Positions 54,718-62,744 of a stretch of 64,000 nt of DNA are shown in pieces; within the stretch, counting starts at the first letter, position 1, and the number at the start of each line of letters is the position of its first letter. The stretch is from contig NZ_DIIM01000010.1 in assembly GCF_002420705.1 (NCBI RefSeq), positions 224,068 through 288,067 on the forward strand, given 5' to 3'. Origin of the DNA: Sphingobacterium sp. UBA5670. Its GTDB lineage: Bacteria; Bacteroidota; Bacteroidia; Sphingobacteriales; Sphingobacteriaceae. The translations under genes were made by a program, and so were the position numbers. Below the pieces are notes generated by a model, which was given only the letters and a program-made list of their open reading frames with translations, had not been told where the DNA came from and made no database searches.

Positions 54718-55785
54718 ATGAGAAATAAAAAGACAATCTTAATTATTGAAGATAATATTGATATCCGGGAGGGAACGACCGAAATATTGGAGTTGACAGG
54801 AAGGTATGATGTCATTACGGCCGAAAATGGACGTATTGGAGTCGACTTGGCAACGAGACATATTCCTGATTTGATTCTCTGTGATATTATGATGCCCGAA
54901 CTGGATGGTTACGGTGTCTTATTTATGTTGAGCAAAATTGAAAGTACTGCTAAAATTCCTTTCATTTTTCTGACTGCCAAGGCGGAACGCGCAGATATGC
55001 GCAAAGCAATGGAGATGGGAGCGGATGATTATTTGACCAAGCCTTTTGACGATGTTGAATTGATGAACGCAATAGATGTGCGTCTCAAAAGACACGAACA
55101 GCTGGCCGCAGATACCCCACAGGAGGAAGATTTGAGTCTGAGCGCCGAAGAGCAGGTCTTATTGTTGCAGGAGCTGCTTGCCAATTCACGTGTGAAGACT
55201 GTGAAGAAAAAACAGTCTATTTATGAAAAAGACGATTCGCCAACATATGTCTATTTTGTAAAATCTGGTCAGGTGCGCAGCTTTAAGTCTTATAAAGATG
55301 GACGGGAACTCTCTACAGGTATTTTTATTGCGGGAAATTACTTCGGCTATGCTTCAATTTTGTTGAATGATAATTACGAAGACTATGCTGAAGCAGTCGA
55401 ACAGAGCGAAATTGTCTTGATACCAAAGGATAGCTTTTTGGAACTGTTATGGAAAAAACCTGCAATAGCCAGTAAATTTATTAAACTTCTTTCGGTGGAT
55501 TTACGTGAAAAGGAAGAACAATTGCTCGGCTTTGCCTATCATTCTGTCCGCAAGCGCGTCGCCAATGCTTTGATTAGTGTTGCTGAAAAAAGTGGTGTCA
55601 ATATCAATGAGGTAAATGCTTGCACGATTGATGTAACGCGGGACGGTTTGGCTTCAATTGCTGGCACGGCGAATGAAACAGTTTCCCGTATGCTTTCAGA
55701 TTTTAAAGAAGAAAAACTGATTTCGAAAGAAAAAGGCAAGATTTATATCAATTCGATCAAAAACCTGCGTGATGTGAAGCAGTAA
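54718..55785 (+). CDS. response regulator: receiver fused to a CRP/FNR-type DNA-binding module
   Basis: 355 residues. Receiver 1-125 with phospho-acceptor Asp 56 (LILCDIMMP) and Lys 108 (YLTKPFD). A linker leads to a cNMP-binding-like beta roll (about 155-255) and a winged helix (about 275-345). Its recognition helix reads E320-T-V-S323-R324, the same E-x-x-S-R spacing that reads TTGAT in FNR. Only two Cys residues exist in the protein (55, 312), so no Fe-S cluster: oxygen would be sensed by the upstream FixL-like kinase instead. It probably activates the FNR-box promoter at 55913. Ends at a strong terminator. Confidence 0.92.
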   Translation: MRNKKTILIIEDNIDIREGTTEILELTGRYDVITAENGRIGVDLATRHIPDLILCDIMMPELDGYGVLFMLSKIESTAKIPFIFLTAKAERADMRKAMEMGADDYLTKPFDDVELMNAIDVRLKRHEQLAADTPQEEDLSLSAEEQVLLLQELLANSRVKTVKKKQSIYEKDDSPTYVYFVKSGQVRSFKSYKDGRELSTGIFIAGNYFGYASILLNDNYEDYAEAVEQSEIVLIPKDSFLELLWKKPAIASKFIKLLSVDLREKEEQLLGFAYHSVRKRVANALISVAEKSGVNINEVNACTIDVTRDGLASIAGTANETVSRMLSDFKEEKLISKEKGKIYINSIKNLRDVKQ

Positions 55786-55821
55786 CGAATAGCAAGCGAA
55801 GATTTAAAATCAATATGCTTT

Positions 55822-55858
55822 AAAAAGGCGCATTCAGTTTTTCTGGATGCGCCTTTTT
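55822..55858 (+). terminator. terminator after the receiver-CRP gene
   Basis: 12-bp stem AAAAAGGCGCAT (55822-55833) / ATGCGCCTTTTT, extended inward by TCAG/CTGG with one wobble, followed by a T-run. Confidence 0.88.
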
Positions 55859-55912
55859 TATACTTTTCATCGTAACTGGTGCTTGCGAAATCATGACGTT
55901 TTTTGCGAATTG

Positions 55913-55924
55913 TGATAAATATCA
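55913..55924. promoter_or_regulatory. FNR-type box (TGAT-N4-ATCA)
   Basis: TGAT (55913-55916), AAAT, ATCA (55921-55924): symmetric match to the core of TTGAT-N4-ATCAA. Centred about 62 bases before the transcription start predicted from the -7 element at 55971-55978, a class-I activator distance. The nearby regulator has the matching recognition-helix residues. Confidence 0.7.
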
Positions 55925-55970
55925 TTTTAACGTATGGTGCTGCATCATGTTTTTGCCCGTATGCATGATT

Positions 55971-55978
55971 TACTTTTG
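55971..55978 (+). promoter_or_regulatory. -7 element of the hemN-ccoIS operon
   Basis: TACTTTTG, full TAnnTTTG match. No TTG at 19-21 bases upstream, which fits activator-dependent initiation. An ATCATG...CATGAT repeat (55945-55970) lies just upstream, within the promoter. Confidence 0.6.
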
Positions 55979-56017
55979 TTCTTAGGATAAACCTTAATTG
56001 GTGATTGTAGAATCAGA

Positions 56018-56434
56018 ATGAAAGTAGTCGTATATAATGTAAGATCATTTGAAAAAGAGTTTTGGGCATTGGCAAATGCCAAGCAGCATGATTTGACCTT
56101 GATTTCAAATGGATTAAATTCGGAGACACAGAATTATGCACGCGGCAAGGATGCGGTAGTTATTTCTGTGAGCGATATTTTGGATGAGAGTATGCTACTT
56201 AACTTGAAAGGATTAGGGATCAATAAGATCATGACTAGAAGTAAGGATACCGCTCATATCGATTTGATGAAGGCTGGAGATCTGAATATTCAGATAGCCA
56301 ATGCGCCATTTGAAGATCAGAGTCCAAAGGGACTGGCCGAGCAGACTGTCCGGAATCTCAACTTATGGGGAATAGAAAAATGTGTTGGTAAAGCCTGTTG
56401 TTGCCTAAACGACTGTGCTAAAAAAATAAAGTAA
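56018..56434 (+). CDS. stand-alone D-lactate dehydrogenase-like catalytic half domain with Cys cluster
   Basis: 138 residues. Residues 1-118 follow the N-terminal catalytic domain of D-2-hydroxyacid dehydrogenases (MKVVVYNVRSFEKEF, GINKIMTRSKDTAHID, LNIQIANAPFED, then LAEQTVRNLNLWG for the helix entering the Rossmann fold). The Rossmann domain is absent. In its place is a tail with five Cys in 12 residues (122, 127, 128, 129, 133). It is therefore not a dehydrogenase. It may bind Cu, heme or an Fe-S cluster, or act as a redox sensor or chaperone. It leads the FNR-box operon and precedes hemN by 1 base. I know of no assigned function. Confidence 0.82.
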   Translation: MKVVVYNVRSFEKEFWALANAKQHDLTLISNGLNSETQNYARGKDAVVISVSDILDESMLLNLKGLGINKIMTRSKDTAHIDLMKAGDLNIQIANAPFEDQSPKGLAEQTVRNLNLWGIEKCVGKACCCLNDCAKKIK

Positions 56435-56435
56435 A

Positions 56436-57806
56436 ATGATTACATCGCAGCTCACAATGGAAGAATTGGTGCAGAAATATAATGTTGCAGCACCACGTTA
56501 TACGAGTTATCCCACTGTTCCCTTCTGGGATAATGAAGCGTTTTCCCGGACGGCTTGGACAGATCAAGTTTATCAGATCTTCGAACAGTCAAAAGAAAAG
56601 GGAATTAGCTTGTATATCCATCTTCCTTTTTGTGAAAGCCTCTGTACTTATTGTGGTTGCAACACGCGTATTACAAAAAATCACCGCGTTGAAGAGCCTT
56701 ACATTGCAGCTCTTTTGAAGGAATGGAAGATGTATGTGGCGTTATTTAAAGGAGAAAGACCGCTGTTGGCAGAAATACATTTAGGAGGCGGTACACCGAC
56801 CTTTTTCCATCCGGACAATTTAAGGATGCTGATTGAGGGAATTCTTACCCACGCAGATGTAGCACCGGGAAGCTCATTTTCATTTGAAGCTCACCCGGCA
56901 AATACAACGGTCACGCATTTACAGACCTTATTTGATTTGGGATTTCGCCGTTTGAGCTTGGGGATACAGGATTTTGATCCGCTAGTCCAGTTTGTAATCA
57001 ATAGGCATCAGAGCTTGGAAGAAGTGGAAGAGGTGATGCAGAATGCCCGAAAAATCGGCTTTGAGTCCATTAACTTTGACTTGATTTACGGACTTCCCAA
57101 GCAGACGCTTGCGACCGTCGCCGATACCATTCAAAAGTCGATGCTGCTCGGTCCAGATCGGATATCTTTTTACAGCTATGCGCACGTGCCTTGGATAAAA
57201 CCCGGTCAACGACATTATACCGAGGCCGATTTGCCCAGTGGTGCCGCCAAACTTGCCCTTTATAAACTTGGGAAAAAAATGATTTTAGCACATGGCTATG
57301 AAGATGTTGGTATGGATCATTTTGCGAAGAAAGAGGACGAGTTATTTGTGGCTTTTCAACAAGGTCGATTACATCGTAATTTTATGGGGTATGCCGATCG
57401 ATTTAGTCCCTTGTTAATCGGTATCGGTGTCTCTTCGATCAGTGATGCCTGGGGGGCTTTTGCTCAAAATGTGAAGACCGTAGAAGAATATCATCAGTTA
57501 ATTGAAGCCGGTGTATTGCCGGTTGTAAAGGGACATTTGCTCAACGAGGAGGATCTTCTGATCAGACGTTATGTCCTGGATATGATGTGTAAGGGAAAAG
57601 TACAGTTACAGACAGGCGTGCCGTTGAATGAGCAGATTATTGACGAATTATCCGAACTCCTTGCAGATGGTTTAGTCTCCATAACGGGCGACCTTATTCA
57701 ATGTACTGCAATTGGACGCTCTTTTTTGAGAAATATCTGTATGGCCTTTGATCAGCGACTGTTACGGTCAAAAACGCAAAATCAATTATTTAGTCAGGCA
57801 ATTTAA
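56436..57806 (+). CDS. hemN: oxygen-independent coproporphyrinogen III dehydrogenase
   Basis: 456 residues. Radical-SAM motif C66-E-S-L-C70-T-Y-C73-G-C75 plus GGGTPTFF and the NFDLIYGLPKQT strand. The N-terminal RYTSYPTVPFWD is characteristic of true HemN rather than HemW. It makes protoporphyrinogen IX without oxygen, in the cytosol. It follows the Cys-tailed gene by 1 base and precedes ccoI by 9 bases, under the FNR-type box, as expected for anaerobic induction. Confidence 0.96.
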   Translation: MITSQLTMEELVQKYNVAAPRYTSYPTVPFWDNEAFSRTAWTDQVYQIFEQSKEKGISLYIHLPFCESLCTYCGCNTRITKNHRVEEPYIAALLKEWKMYVALFKGERPLLAEIHLGGGTPTFFHPDNLRMLIEGILTHADVAPGSSFSFEAHPANTTVTHLQTLFDLGFRRLSLGIQDFDPLVQFVINRHQSLEEVEEVMQNARKIGFESINFDLIYGLPKQTLATVADTIQKSMLLGPDRISFYSYAHVPWIKPGQRHYTEADLPSGAAKLALYKLGKKMILAHGYEDVGMDHFAKKEDELFVAFQQGRLHRNFMGYADRFSPLLIGIGVSSISDAWGAFAQNVKTVEEYHQLIEAGVLPVVKGHLLNEEDLLIRRYVLDMMCKGKVQLQTGVPLNEQIIDELSELLADGLVSITGDLIQCTAIGRSFLRNICMAFDQRLLRSKTQNQLFSQAI

Positions 57807-57815
57807 AACGAAGGT

Positions 57816-60209
57816 ATGGCAGCAATTAAGGAAGAGACACAAACTGCGGAAAAATGTTTCCATTGTGGTGATAAAATTGAGGAAACGGGCTACCAGCTCG
57901 ATCACCACGATTTTTGCTGCCTTGGATGTCAGACGGTCTACCAAGTACTAAACAATAGTGGTATGCAGCAATATTACCGCTATAATCAGCATCCGGGTAA
58001 ATCGAATAAATCCAAGCAAGAAGATTTTTCTTATCTAGATGAACCACAGATTGCCGGTAAATTAGTGGATTATAAAGACGAAAAGATGACCATCATCACC
58101 TTTTATATTCCGGCTATTCACTGTAGCTCCTGTATCTGGTTGCTAGAAAATTTATATAAACTCAATCCCAATGTGTTGCAGTCCCGCGTGGACTTTATGA
58201 AGAAACAGGCGAGTATTACGTTCAATCACAATGAGCTGCCATTGAAAGACTTGGTTTATCTTCTGGTCAATATCGGTTACGATCCTAAAATCACCTTACA
58301 GGATGTGGTGAAGGAAGGGAATCGAAATAATCTGAATCCTTTGGTCGCAAAAATTGCTGTTGCCGGTTTCTGTTTTGGAAATTCTATGTTATTCAGTTTC
58401 CCCGATTATTTTGGAATGGGAAGTTTTGAAAAGGAATATGCCAATTTCTTTGGGTACATAAACCTTGCCTTTGGCCTTCCGGTGTTATTGTATTGTGCAT
58501 CGGATTATTTCAAATCGGCCTATTGGAGTCTGAAACAACAGCGATTGAATCTGGATGTGCCGTTAGCACTGGGGATTCTCGTGCTATTTTTGCGATCTGC
58601 TTTTGAGGTGATCACACAAACTGGGGCAGGTTTTACGGATACACTCTGTAGCCTTGTATTTTTTATATTGATCGGAAAATGGGTGCAGCAACGCACCTAC
58701 TACCATATCTCGTTCGAACGGGATTACCGCAGTTATTTTCCGGTGGCTGTAACAGTATTGACCGAGTCAGGGGATAAACCAGTGCAATTGGCCGATGTAC
58801 ATATCGGTGACCGGATTTTGGTTCGGAATAATGAAATCATACCTGCAGATGCCATGCTTTTAAAAGGCGATGCAGCGATAGATTTTAGCTTTGTAACTGG
58901 AGAATCAAGCCCCGTAAATAAAACACTCGGCGAAATTATCTACGCCGGTGGGCGTCAGACAGGGGAGGCGATAGAACTCGAAGTGGTCAAACCTATTTCA
59001 CAATCCTATTTGACCAAATTATGGAATAATGAAAATTATAAAGATTATGACAAGCATTTTCAGACTTTTGTCAACTTTATAAGTAAATATTTTACTGTTG
59101 TTTTATTGGCTATTGCACTAATGGCGGCGCTATTTTGGGCTGTTGACGGAAGTGCAAGCCGGGCTTGGGGAGCTTTTACGGCGGTATTGATTATCGCATG
59201 TCCATGTGCGTTGGCGTTGAGCTCTCCATTTACCCTTTCCGCAGCGCTAAGTATTTTTGATCGAAATAAGTTTTATGTGAAAAATACGGCTGCAATTGAG
59301 CAGATGGCGACGATTGATACCCTTGTGTTCGATAAAACTGGTACAATCTCATCGCCTAAAGCAACCTCAATTTATTTTGAAGGTAGTCTTTCAGCAGTTG
59401 ACAAAAAGCTATTGAATGCGGTTTGTAGAAACTCTAGCCATCCATTGAGCCGTGAGATTGTCAAGTGGCTGAATGTCTCTGCTGATATTTTGATACAGGA
59501 TTTTAAGGAATTTCCAGGAAAGGGGATGCAGGCAACAGTAGATGGTAAAGAAATTAAAATCGGTAGTGCTAACTTTCTGAATATCGGTAATATTAAAACA
59601 GATGGTTCTGTGGTTTTTATTCGCATAGGTGAGGAGCTAAAAGGGTATTTTACTATGGAACAATCCTGGCGGGATGGTCTTTCGGCTTTGATCGAAGATT
59701 TTAAAGTCGAATATAATCTTCATTTAATCTCAGGGGATAACGATCGGCGCCTGGATGCACTGCAGTTAATTTTTCCCTCGAATGCAAGTTTGCTTTTTAA
59801 TCAATCACCAATGGAAAAACTGAAAACAATTCAAAATTTTCAGGAGGAAGGAAAGCATGTCTGCATGATTGGCGATGGTCTGAATGATGCAGGTGCATTG
59901 CGCAAGGCAGATTTGGGTATCGCTGTGAGTGATGATATCAATAACTTCTCCCCGGGCTGTGATGCGATACTGGACGGGGAGTCATTTTCAAAAATGCCGA
60001 ATTTCTTTGCTTTTAGCAAAGATGCGGTGAAAGTAATACATATGAGCTTTGGTATATCCCTATTATATAATGTAGTCGGATTGAGCTTTGCGGTCCAAGG
60101 TATAATGTCACCCTTATTTGCGGCTATTCTTATGCCAATCAGTACGGTGACAATTATCTCCTTCACAAGTCTCATGACAAGGTGGTATGCCAAACGTCGT
60201 AAACTCTAG
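57816..60209 (+). CDS. ccoI: cbb3 oxidase-associated copper P1B-type ATPase
   Basis: 797 residues. The N-terminal cysteine-rich domain (C-x2-C at 14-17 and DFCCLGC) is an accessory metal site. An HMA-type site H-C-S-S-C follows (residues about 106-109), then the membrane helices with the CPC motif (Cys 462-Pro-Cys 464). The phosphorylation motif is DKTGT (Asp 506), and GDGLNDAGAL closes the ATP domain. It exports copper for assembling the heme-copper centre of cbb3 oxidase (CcoI/FixI). It sits between hemN and ccoS, so the assignment is by motif and context. Confidence 0.93.
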   Translation: MAAIKEETQTAEKCFHCGDKIEETGYQLDHHDFCCLGCQTVYQVLNNSGMQQYYRYNQHPGKSNKSKQEDFSYLDEPQIAGKLVDYKDEKMTIITFYIPAIHCSSCIWLLENLYKLNPNVLQSRVDFMKKQASITFNHNELPLKDLVYLLVNIGYDPKITLQDVVKEGNRNNLNPLVAKIAVAGFCFGNSMLFSFPDYFGMGSFEKEYANFFGYINLAFGLPVLLYCASDYFKSAYWSLKQQRLNLDVPLALGILVLFLRSAFEVITQTGAGFTDTLCSLVFFILIGKWVQQRTYYHISFERDYRSYFPVAVTVLTESGDKPVQLADVHIGDRILVRNNEIIPADAMLLKGDAAIDFSFVTGESSPVNKTLGEIIYAGGRQTGEAIELEVVKPISQSYLTKLWNNENYKDYDKHFQTFVNFISKYFTVVLLAIALMAALFWAVDGSASRAWGAFTAVLIIACPCALALSSPFTLSAALSIFDRNKFYVKNTAAIEQMATIDTLVFDKTGTISSPKATSIYFEGSLSAVDKKLLNAVCRNSSHPLSREIVKWLNVSADILIQDFKEFPGKGMQATVDGKEIKIGSANFLNIGNIKTDGSVVFIRIGEELKGYFTMEQSWRDGLSALIEDFKVEYNLHLISGDNDRRLDALQLIFPSNASLLFNQSPMEKLKTIQNFQEEGKHVCMIGDGLNDAGALRKADLGIAVSDDINNFSPGCDAILDGESFSKMPNFFAFSKDAVKVIHMSFGISLLYNVVGLSFAVQGIMSPLFAAILMPISTVTIISFTSLMTRWYAKRRKL

Positions 60210-60214
60210 TTGTT

Positions 60215-60403
60215 ATGGAAATAATGTATATTTTGATCGGTTGCAGTGTATTGTTGGCATTGGTGTTTTTATGTGCTTTTTTCTGGGCAAATAAAACCGG
60301 TCAGCATAATGATACCTATACACCTTCAATACGGATTCTGTTTGATGATGAAACGACAGCAAAGGAAGATAAAGAGGGTGACGTAACTAAAACGTTATCG
60401 TAA
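60215..60403 (+). CDS. ccoS: cbb3 oxidase assembly protein CcoS
   Basis: 62 residues. One N-terminal membrane helix (MYILIGCSVLLALVFLCAFF), then a soluble polar tail with FDDE (acidic patch). Length and order after ccoI are typical. It is needed for cofactor insertion into cbb3 oxidase. The structural genes ccoNOP do not follow; the next gene is an SDR oxidoreductase. Confidence 0.88.
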   Translation: MEIMYILIGCSVLLALVFLCAFFWANKTGQHNDTYTPSIRILFDDETTAKEDKEGDVTKTLS

Positions 60404-60437
60404 TTAAATCAATTACTTTTTTTTGTAATTAAGGTTA

Positions 60438-60469
60438 TTATCGATAAAATTGGGAATAAATACCAATTT
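60438..60469. promoter_or_regulatory. palindromes upstream of the mannonate pair
   Basis: TTATCGATAA (60438-60447), a perfect 10-bp palindrome with central CG as LacI-family operators have. It is followed by AAATTGG (60447-60453) / CCAATTT (60463-60469) with a 9-base spacer. They lie 13-45 bases before the SDR start. Candidate operator of the LacI regulator at 62745, by position only. Confidence 0.35.
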
Positions 60470-60482
60470 GAAATAGAAATAC

Positions 60483-61301
60483 ATGCATAATAATCCATTT
60501 TCATTAAAAGATAAGGTAGTTGTTATTACGGGAGGTACAGGGATTTTAGGTGAGGCATTTGTGGAGGCTTTGGCCGAGGCAGAAGCCAAAGTGGCGATCC
60601 TTGGTCGTAATGAACAAGTCGGCGTAGCGCGTGTCCAGCAGGTGGAGTCCCTAGGCGGCGAAGCTATATTTGTTGAAGTAGACATCATGAACGAACAGGA
60701 TGTCACCAGGGCGAAGGATGAAGTTTTGCAAAAGTGGGGCCGGATAGATGCCTTAGTAAACGCCGTTGGAGGAAACATCCCAGGGGCAACCATTGGTGCC
60801 GATCAAGATTTGTTTGCAAGCAATATTCAGGATACCATTAAAGCTATTGAGCTTAACCTTTATGGAACGATGATTCCTACGCACATTATCGGCCGTGTGA
60901 TTGCGGAGAGTGGAAAGGGAGTCATTGTAAATATTTCATCCCTCACAGCTAGCCGTCCTTTCACACGTGTTTTGGGCTATACTGTGGCCAAACACGGGAT
61001 CGATGGTTATACAAAATGGATGGCAACTGAACTTGCCCAACGCTACGGTGATCAAGTTCGTGTCAATGCAATCGCGCCCGGTGTCTTCCTAACTAAGCAG
61101 AACAAAAACTTATTGATCAATCCTGACGGTACTTATAGCGACCGTACCAAACGTATTCTTAATGGAACTCCCTATAACCGTTTGGGTGACCCCCGTGAGT
61201 TAAAAGGAACTTTAATCTATCTATTGAGCGATGCATCGGCCTTTGTGACAGGAGAGACTGTCTTTGTTGATGGTGGTTTTAATGCATGGTGTGGCGTATA
61301 A
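60483..61301 (+). CDS. SDR family oxidoreductase, probable D-mannonate oxidoreductase
   Basis: 272 residues. The Rossmann Gly motif TGGTGILGEAF starts at residue 16. The catalytic set is Ser 152 (NISSLTAS), Tyr 166 and Lys 170 (GYTVAKHGIDGY). It is 12 bases upstream of the mannonate dehydratase gene uxuA, so it probably interconverts D-fructuronate and D-mannonate with NAD(P)H, as SDR-type UxuB enzymes do in Bacteroidota. The function depends on context. Confidence 0.85.
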   Translation: MHNNPFSLKDKVVVITGGTGILGEAFVEALAEAEAKVAILGRNEQVGVARVQQVESLGGEAIFVEVDIMNEQDVTRAKDEVLQKWGRIDALVNAVGGNIPGATIGADQDLFASNIQDTIKAIELNLYGTMIPTHIIGRVIAESGKGVIVNISSLTASRPFTRVLGYTVAKHGIDGYTKWMATELAQRYGDQVRVNAIAPGVFLTKQNKNLLINPDGTYSDRTKRILNGTPYNRLGDPRELKGTLIYLLSDASAFVTGETVFVDGGFNAWCGV

Positions 61302-61313
61302 CTAAACTTTAAG

Positions 61314-62474
61314 ATGAAAAAATTAGAACAAACCTGGCGTTGGTATGGGCCCAATGACCCCGTATCATTACAGGATATCAAACAGGCTGGAGCTACTGGT
61401 ATTGTGACAGCATTGCATCATATTCCACATGGTGAAGTATGGCCACTTGCTGATATTCAAGAAAGAAAACGCATTATTGAGGATGCCGGCCTTACTTGGT
61501 CTGTCGTAGAAAGTGTGACCGTACACGAGGAGATTAAGACAAAAGGAGCTAATGTAGATGAATACCTCCAAAAATATAATGAGACATTAACTAATCTCGC
61601 CCAATGTGGTATCAAAACAATCTGTTATAATTTTATGCCCGTGTTGGATTGGACACGTACACAATTGGACTTAACCATGGCGGATGGTTCAAAAGCATTG
61701 TATTTTGATTGGATTGATTTGGCACTCTTTGATATATTTATATTAAAACGTGATGAAGCCTATACAGCGTATCCTGAAGATGTTGTAAAACGTGCAACAC
61801 TGCGATTTGATGAAATTGCCGAACAACAAAAAGAGGAATTGGCAAATGTTGTCTTAATGGGGATTCCAGGAGAGAAGAATGTGGAATTAGAAGCATTGAA
61901 AGCAAGCATTGACACCTATAAGCATATTGGAAAAGACGGTTTACGTGATAATTTGGTTTATTTTCTTCAGGGAATCGCGGCAACCTGTGAGGAAAATGGT
62001 ATATGTATGACCATTCACCCTGATGATCCACCGTACCCTATTTTAGGTTTGCCCCGCATTGCCAGTAATGGTGAGGATTTTGACTATTTTCTGAATGCAG
62101 TTCCACAACAATTCAATGGCGTTTGTTTTTGTACGGGATCTTTGGGTGCTAGTCAGACAAACGACTTGCCTGCTATCTTAGAAAAGATTAAAGGGCGCGT
62201 GAACTTTGTTCACTTGCGAAATGTGAAGAAAGATGCGATTGGAAGTTTTTATGAGGCAGACCATTTGGATGGTGATGTCAATATGTATAAAATTATGAAA
62301 ATCTTGGTCGCTGAAAATCAATTGAGATCTACAGCTATCCCATTCAGACCGGATCATGGTCATCAGATGCTGGATGATCTGAATAAAGTGACAAATCCAG
62401 GATATTCTGCTATTGGACGATTGAGAGGGCTTGCAGAATTGCGAGGCCTTGAATATGGTATTGTAGGTGAATAA
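61314..62474 (+). CDS. uxuA: mannonate dehydratase
   Basis: 386 residues, full length. Opening MKKLEQTWRWYGPNDPVSL, GIVTALHHIPHGEVWP, CYNFMPVLDWTRT, HPDDPPYPILGLPRI and FVHLRNVKKDAIGSFYEADHL are all UxuA hallmarks; conserved His and Cys residues bind the Fe/Mn metal (His in MTIHPDDPP and FVHLRN, Cys in VCFCTGSLGA). It dehydrates D-mannonate to 2-keto-3-deoxygluconate in hexuronate catabolism. It is in one unit with the SDR gene and followed by a strong terminator. Confidence 0.96.
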   Translation: MKKLEQTWRWYGPNDPVSLQDIKQAGATGIVTALHHIPHGEVWPLADIQERKRIIEDAGLTWSVVESVTVHEEIKTKGANVDEYLQKYNETLTNLAQCGIKTICYNFMPVLDWTRTQLDLTMADGSKALYFDWIDLALFDIFILKRDEAYTAYPEDVVKRATLRFDEIAEQQKEELANVVLMGIPGEKNVELEALKASIDTYKHIGKDGLRDNLVYFLQGIAATCEENGICMTIHPDDPPYPILGLPRIASNGEDFDYFLNAVPQQFNGVCFCTGSLGASQTNDLPAILEKIKGRVNFVHLRNVKKDAIGSFYEADHLDGDVNMYKIMKILVAENQLRSTAIPFRPDHGHQMLDDLNKVTNPGYSAIGRLRGLAELRGLEYGIVGE

Positions 62475-62530
62475 TACCAAAGGGACAAGTTTAAGCAACG
62501 ATTTATAACGTTGGGCTGGAACGTTTATAC

Positions 62531-62583
62531 AAAATAGCCGGAAAATTGGAAGTGTTGTTCTTCCTGTTTTCCGGCTATTTTTA
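62531..62583 (+). terminator. terminator of the mannonate operon
   Basis: 15-bp stem AAAATAGCCGGAAAA (62531-62545) / TTTTCCGGCTATTTT (62567-62581), with a small inner stem GGAAG/CTTCC. Followed by further T residues. Confidence 0.88.
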
Positions 62584-62592
62584 TTTTTAAAT

Positions 62593-62729
62593 GAGGCTGT
62601 ATCAAAAGTCATTTTTTAGATTTTTTCTCCAAATAAAATGCTGCAATCTTTCTCAAAATTAAATCTGATGCACCAACAAAATCTAAATTCTGACTTCCAA
62701 AAGTGTATTTTAGTGAATGATATAGCCTC
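62593..62729. mobile_element. 137-bp IS remnant with terminal inverted repeats
   Basis: Left end GAGGCTGTATCA (62593-62604) and right end TGATATAGCCTC (62718-62729): 11 of 12 bases are inverted-complementary. GAGGCTGTNTCAAAAG is the kind of terminus common to IS1182-type elements in Bacteroidota. On the minus strand, a 35-codon open piece ends at TGA 62610-62612, 17 bases inside the end, as transposase 3' ends do (VGASDLILRKIAAFYLEKKS then KK stop). No target duplication seen. Interpreted as a deletion relic of an IS. Confidence 0.5.
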
Positions 62730-62744
62730 TTATAATGACAAAAA

